The notes under the pieces: model-generated | Told to the model about the DNA's origin: nothing | Database searches by the model: none | Seen by the model: only the letters and a program-made list of their open reading frames with translations | In this document: positions 1 to 8,353 of the stretch, one piece after another | How the letters are laid out: the number at the start of each line of letters is the position of its first letter | How positions within the stretch are numbered: the first letter of the stretch is position 1 | Assembly: GCF_001921205.1 (NCBI RefSeq) | Contig: NZ_MSIE01000004.1 | Coordinates: forward strand, 178,234 to 242,233 | Reading direction: 5' to 3' | DNA from: Actinophytocola xanthii | Lineage (GTDB): Bacteria; Actinomycetota; Actinomycetes; Mycobacteriales; Pseudonocardiaceae | DNA: 64,000 nucleotides | Program-made: the position numbers and the translations under genes

Positions 1-1335
1 CTCGCGTCGGGCAGGTCGTTCGTCGATGAGCTGGACGCGCTCGCCGCGGCCGGGGTCACCGACGCCGAGCGCACGGTGATCGCCGAGACCAGGGACCTGT
101 TCGACCAGTTCATGGAGCTGGACACGGCGGTGATCGCCGGCTATCGCGACGGCTCGCCGGCGGCTGTCGCGCGGGCGAACAAGTTGGTCGCCGAGGACGA
201 GATCGTCATCTTCAACCAGATCGCGGCGAACGTCGACGAGCTGGTCAGCTCGGTCAAGGAGCACGCAACGGGCGCGGTGGCCGAGGCGACCGCGACGGCG
301 AGCGCGGACCGTCTCACGATGATCCTCGTCGGCTTGGCCGCGGTGCTCGTGGGCATCGGCGTCGGCTGGGCGCTCGCTCGGTCGATCACCCGCCCACTGG
401 CCGCGCTGAACGACCGGTTGCACGAGATCGCCGACGGCGACGGTGACCTGACCCAACGCGTCGACGAGGACCGGCGTGACGAGATCGGGCAGGTCGGCGC
501 CACGTTCAACCGGTTCGTGGCGCGGCTGCAGGGGCTGATCTCCGACGTGGCGGCGAGCGCCGAGCAGGTGGCGACAGCGGCGGTCAAGCTCGGCCCGGTG
601 AGCGAGCAGCTGGCCGATGGCGCCGAGGAGTCCAGCGTGCAGGCCGACGTGGTCCGCGCTCGCGCGGAGGAGGTGTCGGCGATCGTGTCGGCGATGGCCT
701 CCTCCGCCGAGGAGATGAACGCCGCGATCGGCGACATCGCACAGAACGCGAACCAGGCGACACAGGTCGCGCAGGAGGGCGTGCGGTCGGCGGAGTCGGC
801 GAACGCGACCGTGAGCAGCCTCGGCCAGGCCTCGGGTGAGATCGAGTCGATCGTCAAGATGATCACGGCGATCGCCGAGCAGACCAATCTGCTCGCCCTG
901 AACGCGACAATCGAGGCAGCACGCGCGGGTGAGATGGGCAAGGGTTTCGCCGTCGTGGCCGGCGAGGTCAAGGACCTGGCCCAGCAGACGGCCACCGCGA
1001 CCGGTCGCATCGCGTCAAGCATCGAGGCGATCCGGCGGGGCAGCGACGACGCGATCCGGGTGATCGTGGAGATTGGTCACGTCATCGGGCAGATCAACAG
1101 CACCCAGACGACCATCGCCGCCGCGATCGAGGAGCAGACCGCGACCACCGCCGAGATGACCCGCAACGTCGGCGAGACGGCGGCCGGTGCGAACGAGATC
1201 GCTGCCAACATCGCCGGTGTTGCCGATGCGGCCAGGGACACCAGCAGCGGCGCCACGACGACCAGGGAAACCTCGGTCGCCCTCAGCAAGGCGTCCGAGG
1301 AACTGCGCACCCTGGTGTCCACGTTCCGCTACTGA
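1..1335 (+). CDS. Methyl-accepting chemotaxis protein, 5' end outside window
   Basis: Transmembrane chemoreceptor that passes a ligand signal to CheA/CheW. The frame is open from base 1, so the start lies upstream. What remains is the end of an extracytoplasmic helical sensor, one membrane helix encoded near 310-380 (hydrophobic, ending in an Ala-Arg-Ser junction), a HAMP linker with the usual RPLAAL and [10 protein letters not shown] elements, and a long MCP signalling coiled coil. The signalling tip is clear at about 860-990, with the [18 protein letters not shown] hairpin followed by [15 protein letters not shown]. The C terminus is intact and ends in the usual LVSTFRY-like tail. No che genes are in view. 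Confidence 0.95.
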   Translation, partial: LASGRSFVDELDALAAAGVTDAERTVIAETRDLFDQFMELDTAVIAGYRDGSPAAVARANKLVAEDEIVIFNQIAANVDELVSSVKEHATGAVAEATATASADRLTMILVGLAAVLVGIGVGWALARSITRPLAALNDRLHEIADGDGDLTQRVDEDRRDEIGQVGATFNRFVARLQGLISDVAASAEQVATAAVKLGPVSEQLADGAEESSVQADVVRARAEEVSAIVSAMASSAEEMNAAIGDIAQNANQATQVAQEGVRSAESANATVSSLGQASGEIESIVKMITAIAEQTNLLALNATIEAARAGEMGKGFAVVAGEVKDLAQQTATATGRIASSIEAIRRGSDDAIRVIVEIGHVIGQINSTQTTIAAAIEEQTATTAEMTRNVGETAAGANEIAANIAGVADAARDTSSGATTTRETSVALSKASEELRTLVSTFRY

Positions 1336-1367
1336 CCGGAGGCGAACCGACAGACCGTTCGAGGACG

Positions 1368-2687
1368 TCAGCAGCTCTCGTCGGGGTCCTCACCCGGCAG
1401 CAGCGGGTTGAGCAGCCCGCCGAGCAGCTGGCACACCCCGCCGACCAGCGAGCCCGACGGCTCCTGCGGCGGCTCCTCCGGTGGTGTCTCCGCTGACGGC
1501 GGCTCCTCCGGCGGTGTCTCGGGCGGTGTCTCCGGCGGCTCCTCCGGTGGTGTCTCGGGCGGTGGAGTCTCTCCGGGTGGCGTCTCGGGCGCGGGCTCCG
1601 GCGGCGGCGTCTCGCTGGGGGGCGTCTCCGCGGGGGGCGTCTGGGTTGGCGGGTTCACGACCGGGGGCGGCGGCGTCGCGCCCGGTGGCCGCGTCGCGGG
1701 CGGCTCCGCCGGGGCCTCGGCGGACGGTGGCGCGGACGATGGCGCCGACGGTGGCGCCGTCGGGTCCCAGTCCGCGGCGGCCAGGGCCAGCATGGCCGGG
1801 TCCCCGCCGGTGATGTCGGCGACCGACACCGCGCCGTTCTGGTAGACGAGCATCCACGAGCGGACCAGCGCCAGGTAGCTCACCGAGTGGTTGTAGGACA
1901 GGATCGCCGCGTCGAGGCCGTCGGGCGTGCCGAGATCGCGGTTCGCGGCACACAGGTACCGGGCCGCCGCGAGGCTCGCGTCGAACACGTTGTGCGGGTC
2001 GGCCTGCCCGTCGGCGTTCCCGTCCGCCTGCCAGCGCGCCCAGGTGCCGGGGATGAACTGCATCGGGCCCATTGCGCGGTCCCACACCGCGTTCCCGTCC
2101 AGCTCGCCGCCGTCGGTGTCGGCGATGGCCGCGAACGGTCCGGCGCCGTCGAGCACCGGGCCGAGGATCGGGTCGAGGGTCCGGCCCTCCGCGGTCACCC
2201 GGCCGCCCCGCGCGTGGCCGGACTCGACCTTGCCGATCGCTGCCAGCAGCTCCAGCGGCAGGCGGCATCCGGGCTGGACGAGGCTCGTCCGCTCCGCCGC
2301 CCGCTGGTAGGCGGCCAGCACCGTGGCGGGAATCCCGACGGTGCCCTGAGCGCCGGGCGCCGCGTGTACGAAGCGGTCGTCGGTCCGCACCCGCATCGGC
2401 CAGGCGGCCCTGGGCGGCGTGTTCCCGCCGACGCCCAGCGATGAGGACGCCGGAGCCTCCACCGGCTCGCTCGCTCCCACCGCCGGTACGGTCGGCAGGG
2501 CCGTCGGCACCGATGACGACGCTGTCGAGGCCGCGACCAGCGCGGCCCCGACGGCGAGCATGCCGCCCGCCGCCGGGCGCACCACGCGGTGGCGACCGCG
2601 CCGCCGTCCCGCCGCGGGCTCGGTCGACGAGAGCTCCTGCCTCGGGCGTCCGACCAGGCGGTGCCTGGCCCCCTTCTTCTTGGCCAC
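1368..2687 (-). CDS. Secreted SLT-type lytic transglycosylase-like protein with Pro/Glu-rich tail
   Basis: Predicted cell-wall lytic transglycosylase of the lysozyme-like SLT_2/MltB type, as often found in actinomycetes. A basic N terminus precedes one hydrophobic segment (about residues 42-58), so it is exported or membrane-anchored. The catalytic domain spans about residues 120-305; the candidate catalytic Glu lies in GKVESGH, followed by GPMQFIPGTW and a Tyr-Asn motif (SYNHSVSYL). The last ~130 residues are Pro/Glu/Thr repeats ending in a short Gly/Leu-rich tail. I chose GTG at 2687 because GGAGGTGG lies 6 nt before it; an upstream GTG at 2702 would add five residues. It converges on the chemoreceptor gene. 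Confidence 0.85.
   Translation of the reverse strand: MAKKKGARHRLVGRPRQELSSTEPAAGRRRGRHRVVRPAAGGMLAVGAALVAASTASSSVPTALPTVPAVGASEPVEAPASSSLGVGGNTPPRAAWPMRVRTDDRFVHAAPGAQGTVGIPATVLAAYQRAAERTSLVQPGCRLPLELLAAIGKVESGHARGGRVTAEGRTLDPILGPVLDGAGPFAAIADTDGGELDGNAVWDRAMGPMQFIPGTWARWQADGNADGQADPHNVFDASLAAARYLCAANRDLGTPDGLDAAILSYNHSVSYLALVRSWMLVYQNGAVSVADITGGDPAMLALAAADWDPTAPPSAPSSAPPSAEAPAEPPATRPPGATPPPPVVNPPTQTPPAETPPSETPPPEPAPETPPGETPPPETPPEEPPETPPETPPEEPPSAETPPEEPPQEPSGSLVGGVCQLLGGLLNPLLPGEDPDESC
1441..1740 (-). repeat. Degenerate repeats encoding a Pro-Pro-Glu-Thr linker
   Basis: Imperfect short repeats inside the transglycosylase gene. A 20-bp unit (GGCTCCTCCGGTGGTGTCTC on the + strand) occurs at 1471-1490 and 1537-1556, and with one change at 1501-1520. 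The encoded C-terminal tail is mostly PPETPPEE-like, a probable wall-spanning or disordered segment. Confidence 0.8.
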
Positions 2688-2816
2688 CGGGCCCACCTCC
2701 ACTGTGGCGAGTTCACCTCAGTAGAGCACCGGGTCCGGCGCCTGATACGGGTCCCGCGGTGGCCCTGTCCGATGGGGCAGCCAACGCGGCCTCATCGGTG
2801 TCGGAAGGGGAACCGG

Positions 2817-3851
2817 TCAGTCGGCCCGGTCCGCCGCGATCTCGGTGCCCACCGGTTCCCCGCGCGGCGGGATGGCGTCGGCCCTGGCCGGGTCGACCCG
2901 GCGGAGCGAGCCGTCGGCCGCGGTCTGGGCGACGGCGAGCATCGCGGCGTAGGCGGAGCGGATCTGCGCCTGCTCGAACTCCGGCCCCGTCGCCGACAGC
3001 TCCAGCAGCACGCTCGCGCTGCCCCGCAGGCCGTAGGCGTTGCGTGCGATGCCCTCGTAGTCGCCACCGGGGTACTGGCTGACGTTGCCGCCGACGAGGT
3101 CGATGGTCCGCTGTGCCACCACCGCCACCTGTTTCGCGGCGTTCACCGCGGCCGGCGCCACCCCGGGATGGGTCGGCCACAGCAGCGAGGCAGTGATCTC
3201 CCGGCCGTCCTCGTCCACGTAGCGGCCCTGCATGTGGTAGTCCATCGTGATGTGCGGCCGGAACCCCGCGTACGCCCGCTGGATGTGGCCGGCCTCGGTC
3301 GCGGGGTTGTCCTCCGGCGCCACGGCCGGGTCGTGGTACCGGTTGATGTCGTAGCCCTTGCCCCGTTCGCCGTACTCCGGATCGGCCGTGGGGTCGTAGT
3401 TGTACCGCCAGTCCCGGACGTGTCCGTCGGGGTTGGCGCGCACCACGAGGTCGACGGTGACGCGGGAGCGCAACCACTTGTGCCACAGGGTGTTTCCCAC
3501 ACCGACAGTCCGCAGGAACTCGATGGCCGCCGGTGTGCCGAGCGGCTCGTCGCCGTGCTGCTGGGTGATGTACTGGATCCGAACCGGACCGTGGCCGACC
3601 CTCGCCGCCCACACCGGCCGCCCCTCGTTGGTCGCGCCGATCGAGCGCACGTCGACCCGCCCCCGTGCCTGGTGGGCGATCCGGCGGAGCTCGCGGGCGA
3701 CCTCCTCGTTGGTGGGCCGCGGGTCCACCTCGTGCCACAGCCTGCCGGCGGCGGGCGGAGCGGGCGCGGCCTGGGCGGGCGCGGTGAGGACGGTGAGGGC
3801 CAACGCTGTCGCGGTTGCCAGCGTGAGCAGGGAACGCGGGCGAATACGCAT
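2817..3851 (-). CDS. Secreted M14-family zinc carboxypeptidase
   Basis: Predicted exported metallocarboxypeptidase. The 344-residue protein starts with an N-terminal signal peptide ending near the Ala-Gln-Ala-Ala site. Zinc ligands of the M14 fold are visible: H-G-D-E in the QQHGDEPLG segment (HxxE) and the His in MDYHMQGRY. The general-base Glu is in the LLELSATG segment. An Arg-Ala-Asn-Pro-Asp-Gly stretch matches the substrate-binding NPDG region. The frame stays open upstream, but ATG at 3851 is the only start that gives a proper signal peptide. Substrate unknown; peptide or peptidoglycan-derived amides are both possible. Confidence 0.9.
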   Translation of the reverse strand: MRIRPRSLLTLATATALALTVLTAPAQAAPAPPAAGRLWHEVDPRPTNEEVARELRRIAHQARGRVDVRSIGATNEGRPVWAARVGHGPVRIQYITQQHGDEPLGTPAAIEFLRTVGVGNTLWHKWLRSRVTVDLVVRANPDGHVRDWRYNYDPTADPEYGERGKGYDINRYHDPAVAPEDNPATEAGHIQRAYAGFRPHITMDYHMQGRYVDEDGREITASLLWPTHPGVAPAAVNAAKQVAVVAQRTIDLVGGNVSQYPGGDYEGIARNAYGLRGSASVLLELSATGPEFEQAQIRSAYAAMLAVAQTAADGSLRRVDPARADAIPPRGEPVGTEIAADRAD

Positions 3852-3895
3852 GTCACCCAACCTGTCACACGAGGTCACGGCCTGACAAGGACCGG

Positions 3896-4621
3896 CTACG
3901 GCGCCTTGGCCTTCATCGGGACGTGGCGTGCGATTGCCCAGATGATCCCGACCGCGAGGACGAGCAGGCCGCCGTTGAGTGCCAGCAGCAGTCCCTCGGA
4001 GAGGTCGAGGTCGACCAGTTCGTCCCCGATCACCGGGAAGCCGCTGTTGCCGGTGAAGAGCACCGTCGGCAGCGCGATCGCCAGTCCGATCGGGATGGTG
4101 AGCAGGCCGAGCCCGTTCGAGTGGAAGAACCCGAGTCCGATCACCAGGCCGGCGATTGTCCACGTGAGGAACAGCAGCCAGTAGGTGCCGAGGATGACCG
4201 GGTAGTCGTCCGCGGTGGCGAACATGGCTTCCCGGTTCAGCGCCTGCGGCCAGCCGAACATCGCGTACACCCCGCGCTCGACCAGGTATGCCAGCGCGAT
4301 CAGGACCGCGGCGAAACCGGACATGAGGACGGCGTGCACCAGGCCCTGTCCGACGAACTCCCGCCGGGTACGGCCGTGGGCCAGGTGCATCCGCAGGGTG
4401 TTGGAGACCATGTCCAGACCGAGGCCGAACATCAGCCACCGGGGGAGTTGTGTCGCGGCGACGTGGATGGCGCTGTGCGACACCGTGCCGCCCATGGCGA
4501 TGAACCCGGCGACCGCCAGGGTCACGACGACGAAAGGCACCCACAGCAGGGCGATGAACGGCAGGTGGGAGGTGGCCGTGACGCGCAGCACCGGCCAGCG
4601 CCTCGTGACGGTCGTGCTCAT
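3896..4621 (-). CDS. ABC transporter membrane protein (GntR-linked)
   Basis: 241-residue integral membrane protein with about six hydrophobic helices, starting shortly after a short basic N terminus. It overlaps the ATPase gene by 4 nt (ATGA), so the two are translationally coupled. A regulator of the YtrA type lies first in the operon. That order, GntR-ATPase-membrane protein, matches YtrABC-like exporters induced by cell-envelope stress. No substrate can be inferred from the sequence. Confidence 0.8.
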   Translation of the reverse strand: MSTTVTRRWPVLRVTATSHLPFIALLWVPFVVVTLAVAGFIAMGGTVSHSAIHVAATQLPRWLMFGLGLDMVSNTLRMHLAHGRTRREFVGQGLVHAVLMSGFAAVLIALAYLVERGVYAMFGWPQALNREAMFATADDYPVILGTYWLLFLTWTIAGLVIGLGFFHSNGLGLLTIPIGLAIALPTVLFTGNSGFPVIGDELVDLDLSEGLLLALNGGLLVLAVGIIWAIARHVPMKAKAP

Positions 4622-5502
4622 CGGCGGTCTCCCGTCGGCTCGGTGAGGTGGACGAACAGGTCCTGGAGTGCCAGCGGGCCGAGGTCGAGGCCTGCGGCGC
4701 TGGCCTGCGCGCGGCGCTCGTCGTCCAGCTCGCCGTAGACCATCGCGGACTTGGTCCGCCCCAGGCGTTTCTCGCCGAGCACCCGCATCCCGGCGACGAA
4801 CCGGTCCACCAGCTCGGCGTCCCCGGTGACCGCCGACCCGGCCCCGCGCAGGACCTCGGCCTCGTCGTGCAGCACCAGCCGGCCCTCGTCGAGGATGAGC
4901 ACCTCCTCGAACAGCGCGCTGACCTCCTCGATCAGGTGCGTGGAGACGATCATCGTGCGCGGGTGGGCCATGGCCTCGGCGAGCAGCGCGTCGTAGAACT
5001 TGTACCGCGACGGCGCGTCCAGCCCCAGGTAGGACTCGTCGAACATGGTCACCGGCGTGCGCGAGGCGAGACCGATGACGATGCCGAGCGCGGAGCGGCG
5101 GCCGTGCGAGAGCGCCCCGACGTTCTTCTTCAGCGGGAGCTCGAACAGCTCGACGAGCTCGGCCGCGTAGTCGGCGTTCCAGCTCTCCCGCATGATGCCG
5201 GCGAAGTCCAGGACGTCCCGCACCTTGAGCCCGGTGACCGCGGCGTCCCCGGAGCCGCGGACCAGACAGATCTGCCTGGTGACCTCGGCGTTCTCGAACA
5301 CCGGCCGCCCGCCGACGGTCACCGCGCCGGCGGAGGGTCTGCGGTAGCCGGCGAGCACCGACAGCAGGCTGGTCTTGCCCGAGCCGTTGCGGCCCAGCAG
5401 GCCGTAGATCTTGCCGCCGGTCAACGTGAAACTCACCCCGTCGACGGCTGTCACGTCGTCGTATCGCAGGGTGAGGCCGTCGGCCTCGATGAACGTGCTC
5501 AT
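4618..5502 (-). CDS. ABC transporter ATP-binding protein (GntR-linked)
   Basis: 294-residue ATPase, energising the adjacent membrane protein. Walker A is GRNGSGKTS (about residues 38-46). The signature region reads LSHGRRSALG, an atypical LSGGQ, and the Walker B region reads VTMFDESYLG, followed by a His switch in STHLIEE. The deviating signature is typical of the YtrB-like group rather than of DrrA-type exporters. It overlaps the regulator gene by 4 nt. Confidence 0.87.
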   Translation of the reverse strand: MSTFIEADGLTLRYDDVTAVDGVSFTLTGGKIYGLLGRNGSGKTSLLSVLAGYRRPSAGAVTVGGRPVFENAEVTRQICLVRGSGDAAVTGLKVRDVLDFAGIMRESWNADYAAELVELFELPLKKNVGALSHGRRSALGIVIGLASRTPVTMFDESYLGLDAPSRYKFYDALLAEAMAHPRTMIVSTHLIEEVSALFEEVLILDEGRLVLHDEAEVLRGAGSAVTGDAELVDRFVAGMRVLGEKRLGRTKSAMVYGELDDERRAQASAAGLDLGPLALQDLFVHLTEPTGDRR

Positions 5503-5867
5503 CGTCCCTCTCCGTCGAAGGTCTCGTTGATGCGCGCGACGAGGTCGGCCGCGGGGATGCCCAGGGTTCTGGCCCGGGCGATCATCGGGTCGACCACGTC
5601 GGTGAAGAAGCTCTTGCGGCGCCGCTCACGCAGCGTCTCCGGCGCGTCCGGGCTGACGAACATCCCGATGCCGCGCCGCTTGTACAGCACGCCCTCGTCG
5701 ACCAGCTGCTGGAACGCCTTGGCCACGGTCGCCGGGTTGATCCGGTGGAAGGCGGCGTACCGGGTGGTGGACATGACCTGCTCGTCGGCGCGCAGTGTCC
5801 CGTTCAGCACGTCTGCCTCGATCCGCTCGGCGATCTGCCGGTAGATCGGACTGCGGTCGTCGAACAC
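5499..5867 (-). CDS. GntR-family regulator, YtrA subfamily
   Basis: Short GntR repressor of about 122 residues: an N-terminal winged helix (PIYRQIAERIEADVLNG; INPATVAKAFQQLVDEG) and the short C-terminal helices of the YtrA group, without a large ligand domain. GTG at 5867 gives the usual start just before the F-D-D-R-S-P-I-Y segment, with GGAAG 8 nt upstream; GTG at 5882 would add five residues. It is first in the operon with the ABC pair. A perfect inverted repeat lies directly upstream, so autoregulation is likely. Confidence 0.9.
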   Translation of the reverse strand: MFDDRSPIYRQIAERIEADVLNGTLRADEQVMSTTRYAAFHRINPATVAKAFQQLVDEGVLYKRRGIGMFVSPDAPETLRERRRKSFFTDVVDPMIARARTLGIPAADLVARINETFDGEGR

Positions 5868-5883
5868 GGCTACTGCTTCCACT

Positions 5884-5923
5884 GGTCCTGTGGTTCATTA
5901 CTCCACTAATGAACCACAGGACC
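5884..5923. promoter_or_regulatory. Perfect 17-bp inverted repeat, probable GntR operator
   Basis: GGTCCTGTGGTTCATTA at 5884-5900 is repeated exactly in inverse orientation at 5907-5923, with a 6-bp spacer. It lies just upstream of the GntR gene and 98 bp before the divergent gene at 6022. Such length and symmetry fit an operator for the YtrA-like repressor; as RNA it would also form a strong hairpin. Confidence 0.75.
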
Positions 5924-6021
5924 CGGCCACGAGTCAAGCCGTCATCGGACTGGTAGGAAAGCGCTTTCTCGGGTAACTTCCGAAGAGATCGAGTCCTGGT
6001 GCCGACCGAGGAGCACATCTC

Positions 6022-6891
6022 ATGGGCCAGACGAGACGACGACTACTGCAACTCCTCGGCGGTGCGACGTTCGCCGGCACGGCCGGCGCCGCGCTCCCCG
6101 GCGGCGCGACGGCCGAGCAGCACGAGACGGCCGGCGGCCACGGGGGCAGTATCCCCGCCGCCGGCATCGGCATGCACCTCTACACCGTCCGCGACATCCT
6201 CGCCGCCGACCCGTTGGGCACCCTCACGGCGCTGCGGGAGATCGGGTACCGGTGCGTCGGCGTGAGCGCGTTCCCCCGGCCGGCGGCCGAGATCCGTGAC
6301 CTGTGCCGCGAGGCCCGGCTCAAGCCGGTGATCCTGCACGTCGGTCACGCCGACCTGGTCGGGAACTGGGAGGCGAAGCTCGCCGACGCTCGGACGATCG
6401 GCGTGCGCTGGCTCGTGCTCTCCTCGTTCCCCGGGGAGATGTACACGGTTGAGGGGATGCGGCTGGGCGCCCGCCAGCTCACCGAGGCCGGCCGGGCAGC
6501 CCGGGAGCTTGGCATGGGCGTGCTGCACCACAACCACGACACCGAGTTCCGGGTGATCGGCGGTCGGTCGCTGTACGAGATCCTCCTGCACGAGACCGAC
6601 CCGCGCTGCGTGGACTTCGAGCTGGACATCGGCTGGGCGGACCGGGCCGGCGCGGACAGCCGCTGGCTGTTCGAGGACCACCCGGACCGGTTCCCCGTGC
6701 TGCACGTGAAGGACCACGACGGCGCCGGCGCGTGGACCGATGTCGGCCAGGGCGTCGTCGACTTCCCCCGCATCTTCGAGAAGGCACGGGTCGCCGGGGT
6801 GCGCTACTGGCTGGTGGAACGCGACGACCAGCCGGCCCCGCTGGAGACGGCCAGGACCAGCTTCGCCTACCTCGACGAGCTTCGGTACTGA
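6022..6891 (+). CDS. Tat-exported sugar phosphate isomerase/epimerase-like TIM-barrel protein
   Basis: 289-residue member of the xylose-isomerase-like TIM-barrel family (AP endonuclease 2 fold). A twin-arginine signal (TRRRLLQLLGG) occupies the first ~35 residues, so the enzyme acts outside the cytoplasm. Metal-ligand-type positions include HHNHDTEF, the FELDIGW stretch, LHVKDHDG and the C-terminal YWLVERDD. Substrate and reaction are unknown; members act as sugar isomerases or epimerases. It is followed in the same direction by another Tat-exported protein. Confidence 0.85.
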   Translation: MGQTRRRLLQLLGGATFAGTAGAALPGGATAEQHETAGGHGGSIPAAGIGMHLYTVRDILAADPLGTLTALREIGYRCVGVSAFPRPAAEIRDLCREARLKPVILHVGHADLVGNWEAKLADARTIGVRWLVLSSFPGEMYTVEGMRLGARQLTEAGRAARELGMGVLHHNHDTEFRVIGGRSLYEILLHETDPRCVDFELDIGWADRAGADSRWLFEDHPDRFPVLHVKDHDGAGAWTDVGQGVVDFPRIFEKARVAGVRYWLVERDDQPAPLETARTSFAYLDELRY

Positions 6892-6933
6892 CAGAGGCTG
6901 TACCGCACCGGTTTGCCGGTGTAGGCAGGAAGG

Positions 6934-8340
6934 ATGACACAGACCCCCTCACGTCGGACCTTCCTCTCCGCGTCCGTGGCCGCCGGCGGCGTGTCCCTGG
7001 TCGGGGTGCCCGGTGTCGCCGCCGCCGACGGTGGGCCCGGCTCCGGTCGGCCACCGCTGGCCCAGGAGCCGAGCCGGGAGCTGCTGGCCATCCTGCGCGA
7101 GCTGGACCGGCGGCGCATCGAGGCCTCGGTACGCAAGCTGGTGTCCTTCGGTACCAGGCACACACTGTCCTCTCAGGACGATCCGGTGCGCGGGATCGGC
7201 GCCGCGCGCGACTGGATCCTCGCCCAGCTCACCGAGTACGCGGCGCGCTCCGGTGGGCGGATGACCGCCGAGCTGCAGTCCTACATCCAGCCGCCGGACG
7301 GCCGCATCCCGGTGCCCACGCGCATCACCAACGTGCTGGCGACGCTGCGCGGCTCCAGCTCACCGGAACGGGTGTACGTGGTCTCCGGCCACTACGACTC
7401 GCGGGTCAGCGACGTCATGAACTTCACCGCCGACGCGCCGGGAGCCGACGATGACGCGTCCGGGGTCGCCGTCGTGATGGAGCTGGCTCGGGTCATGGCC
7501 ACCCGGAGACCCGAGGCCACGATCGTGTTCGCCGCGGTCGCTGGCGAGGAGCAGAACCTCTACGGCTCGCGGTTCATGGCCGCGCAGTTCAAGGCCGCGG
7601 GTACGGACGTGCAGGGCATGTTCACCAACGACATCGTCGGCAGCAGCCGGGCCGACGACGGCACCCGGGACCCGTACACGGTCCGCCTGTTCGCCGAGGG
7701 AGTGCCGACCGCGGAGACGCCGGAGGAGGCGGCCGTGCGCCGGTCGGTCGGCGGTGAGAACGACTCCCCGGCGCGTCAGCTGGCCCGTTTCGTGCGCCAG
7801 GTGGCCGACAACCGGGCGACCGGAATGGACGTCCGGGTCATCTACCGCCGGGACCGCTACCTGCGCGGCGGCGACCACATCGGCTTCCTGGAGCAGGGCT
7901 ACCCCGCCGCGCGGTTCACCGAACCCCACGAGGACTACGCCCACCAGCACCAGGACGTGCGGGTCGAGGACGGCAAACAGTACGGGGACCTGGTCGAGTT
8001 CTGCGACTTCGACTACATGCACCGGGTGGCCAAGGTGAACGCCGCGACGCTCTGGTCGCTCGCGACGGCGCCGGGCACCCCGAAGGGGGTCCGTGTCCGG
8101 ACCAACGCGCTGACCAACGACACCACCCTGGTGTGGGAGCGGGGAACCGAGTCCGATCTGATCGGCTACGAGGTCGTCTGGCGGGAGACGACCGCTCCCG
8201 AGTGGACGGACGTGGTCCGCGTCGGCGACGTCACCGAGGCCACCGTGGACATGTCCAAGGACAACGTCTTCTTCGGGGTGCGGGCGGTGGACCGCGCCGG
8301 GCGGCGCAGTCCGGTCGCCTACCCGACACCGTTGCGCTGA
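6934..8340 (+). CDS. Tat-exported M28-family zinc aminopeptidase with C-terminal Fn3-like domain
   Basis: 468-residue secreted metallopeptidase. The Tat signal is [14 protein letters not shown]. The M28 di-zinc site is visible in order: H and D in SGHYDS, the bridging Asp in GADDDASG, the Glu pair in [11 protein letters not shown], Asp in FTNDIVG, and His near EDYAHQHQ. The last ~80 residues look like a fibronectin-III-type module with an alternating Val/Trp/Tyr pattern. AGGAAGG 5 nt upstream supports the start. It probably releases N-terminal amino acids from external peptides. Confidence 0.92.
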   Translation: MTQTPSRRTFLSASVAAGGVSLVGVPGVAAADGGPGSGRPPLAQEPSRELLAILRELDRRRIEASVRKLVSFGTRHTLSSQDDPVRGIGAARDWILAQLTEYAARSGGRMTAELQSYIQPPDGRIPVPTRITNVLATLRGSSSPERVYVVSGHYDSRVSDVMNFTADAPGADDDASGVAVVMELARVMATRRPEATIVFAAVAGEEQNLYGSRFMAAQFKAAGTDVQGMFTNDIVGSSRADDGTRDPYTVRLFAEGVPTAETPEEAAVRRSVGGENDSPARQLARFVRQVADNRATGMDVRVIYRRDRYLRGGDHIGFLEQGYPAARFTEPHEDYAHQHQDVRVEDGKQYGDLVEFCDFDYMHRVAKVNAATLWSLATAPGTPKGVRVRTNALTNDTTLVWERGTESDLIGYEVVWRETTAPEWTDVVRVGDVTEATVDMSKDNVFFGVRAVDRAGRRSPVAYPTPLR

Positions 8341-8353
8341 GCGGTCGGGACGG

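Noticed and set aside
1441..1740. Possible CRISPR-like array
   Set aside because: Repeats are short, degenerate and in frame within a coding gene, without unique spacers.
2817..4544. 575-codon frame as one gene
   Set aside because: Only the part after ATG 3851 encodes the M14 peptidase with its signal peptide; the rest overlaps the ABC membrane protein gene and is Arg/Pro/Gly-rich noise.
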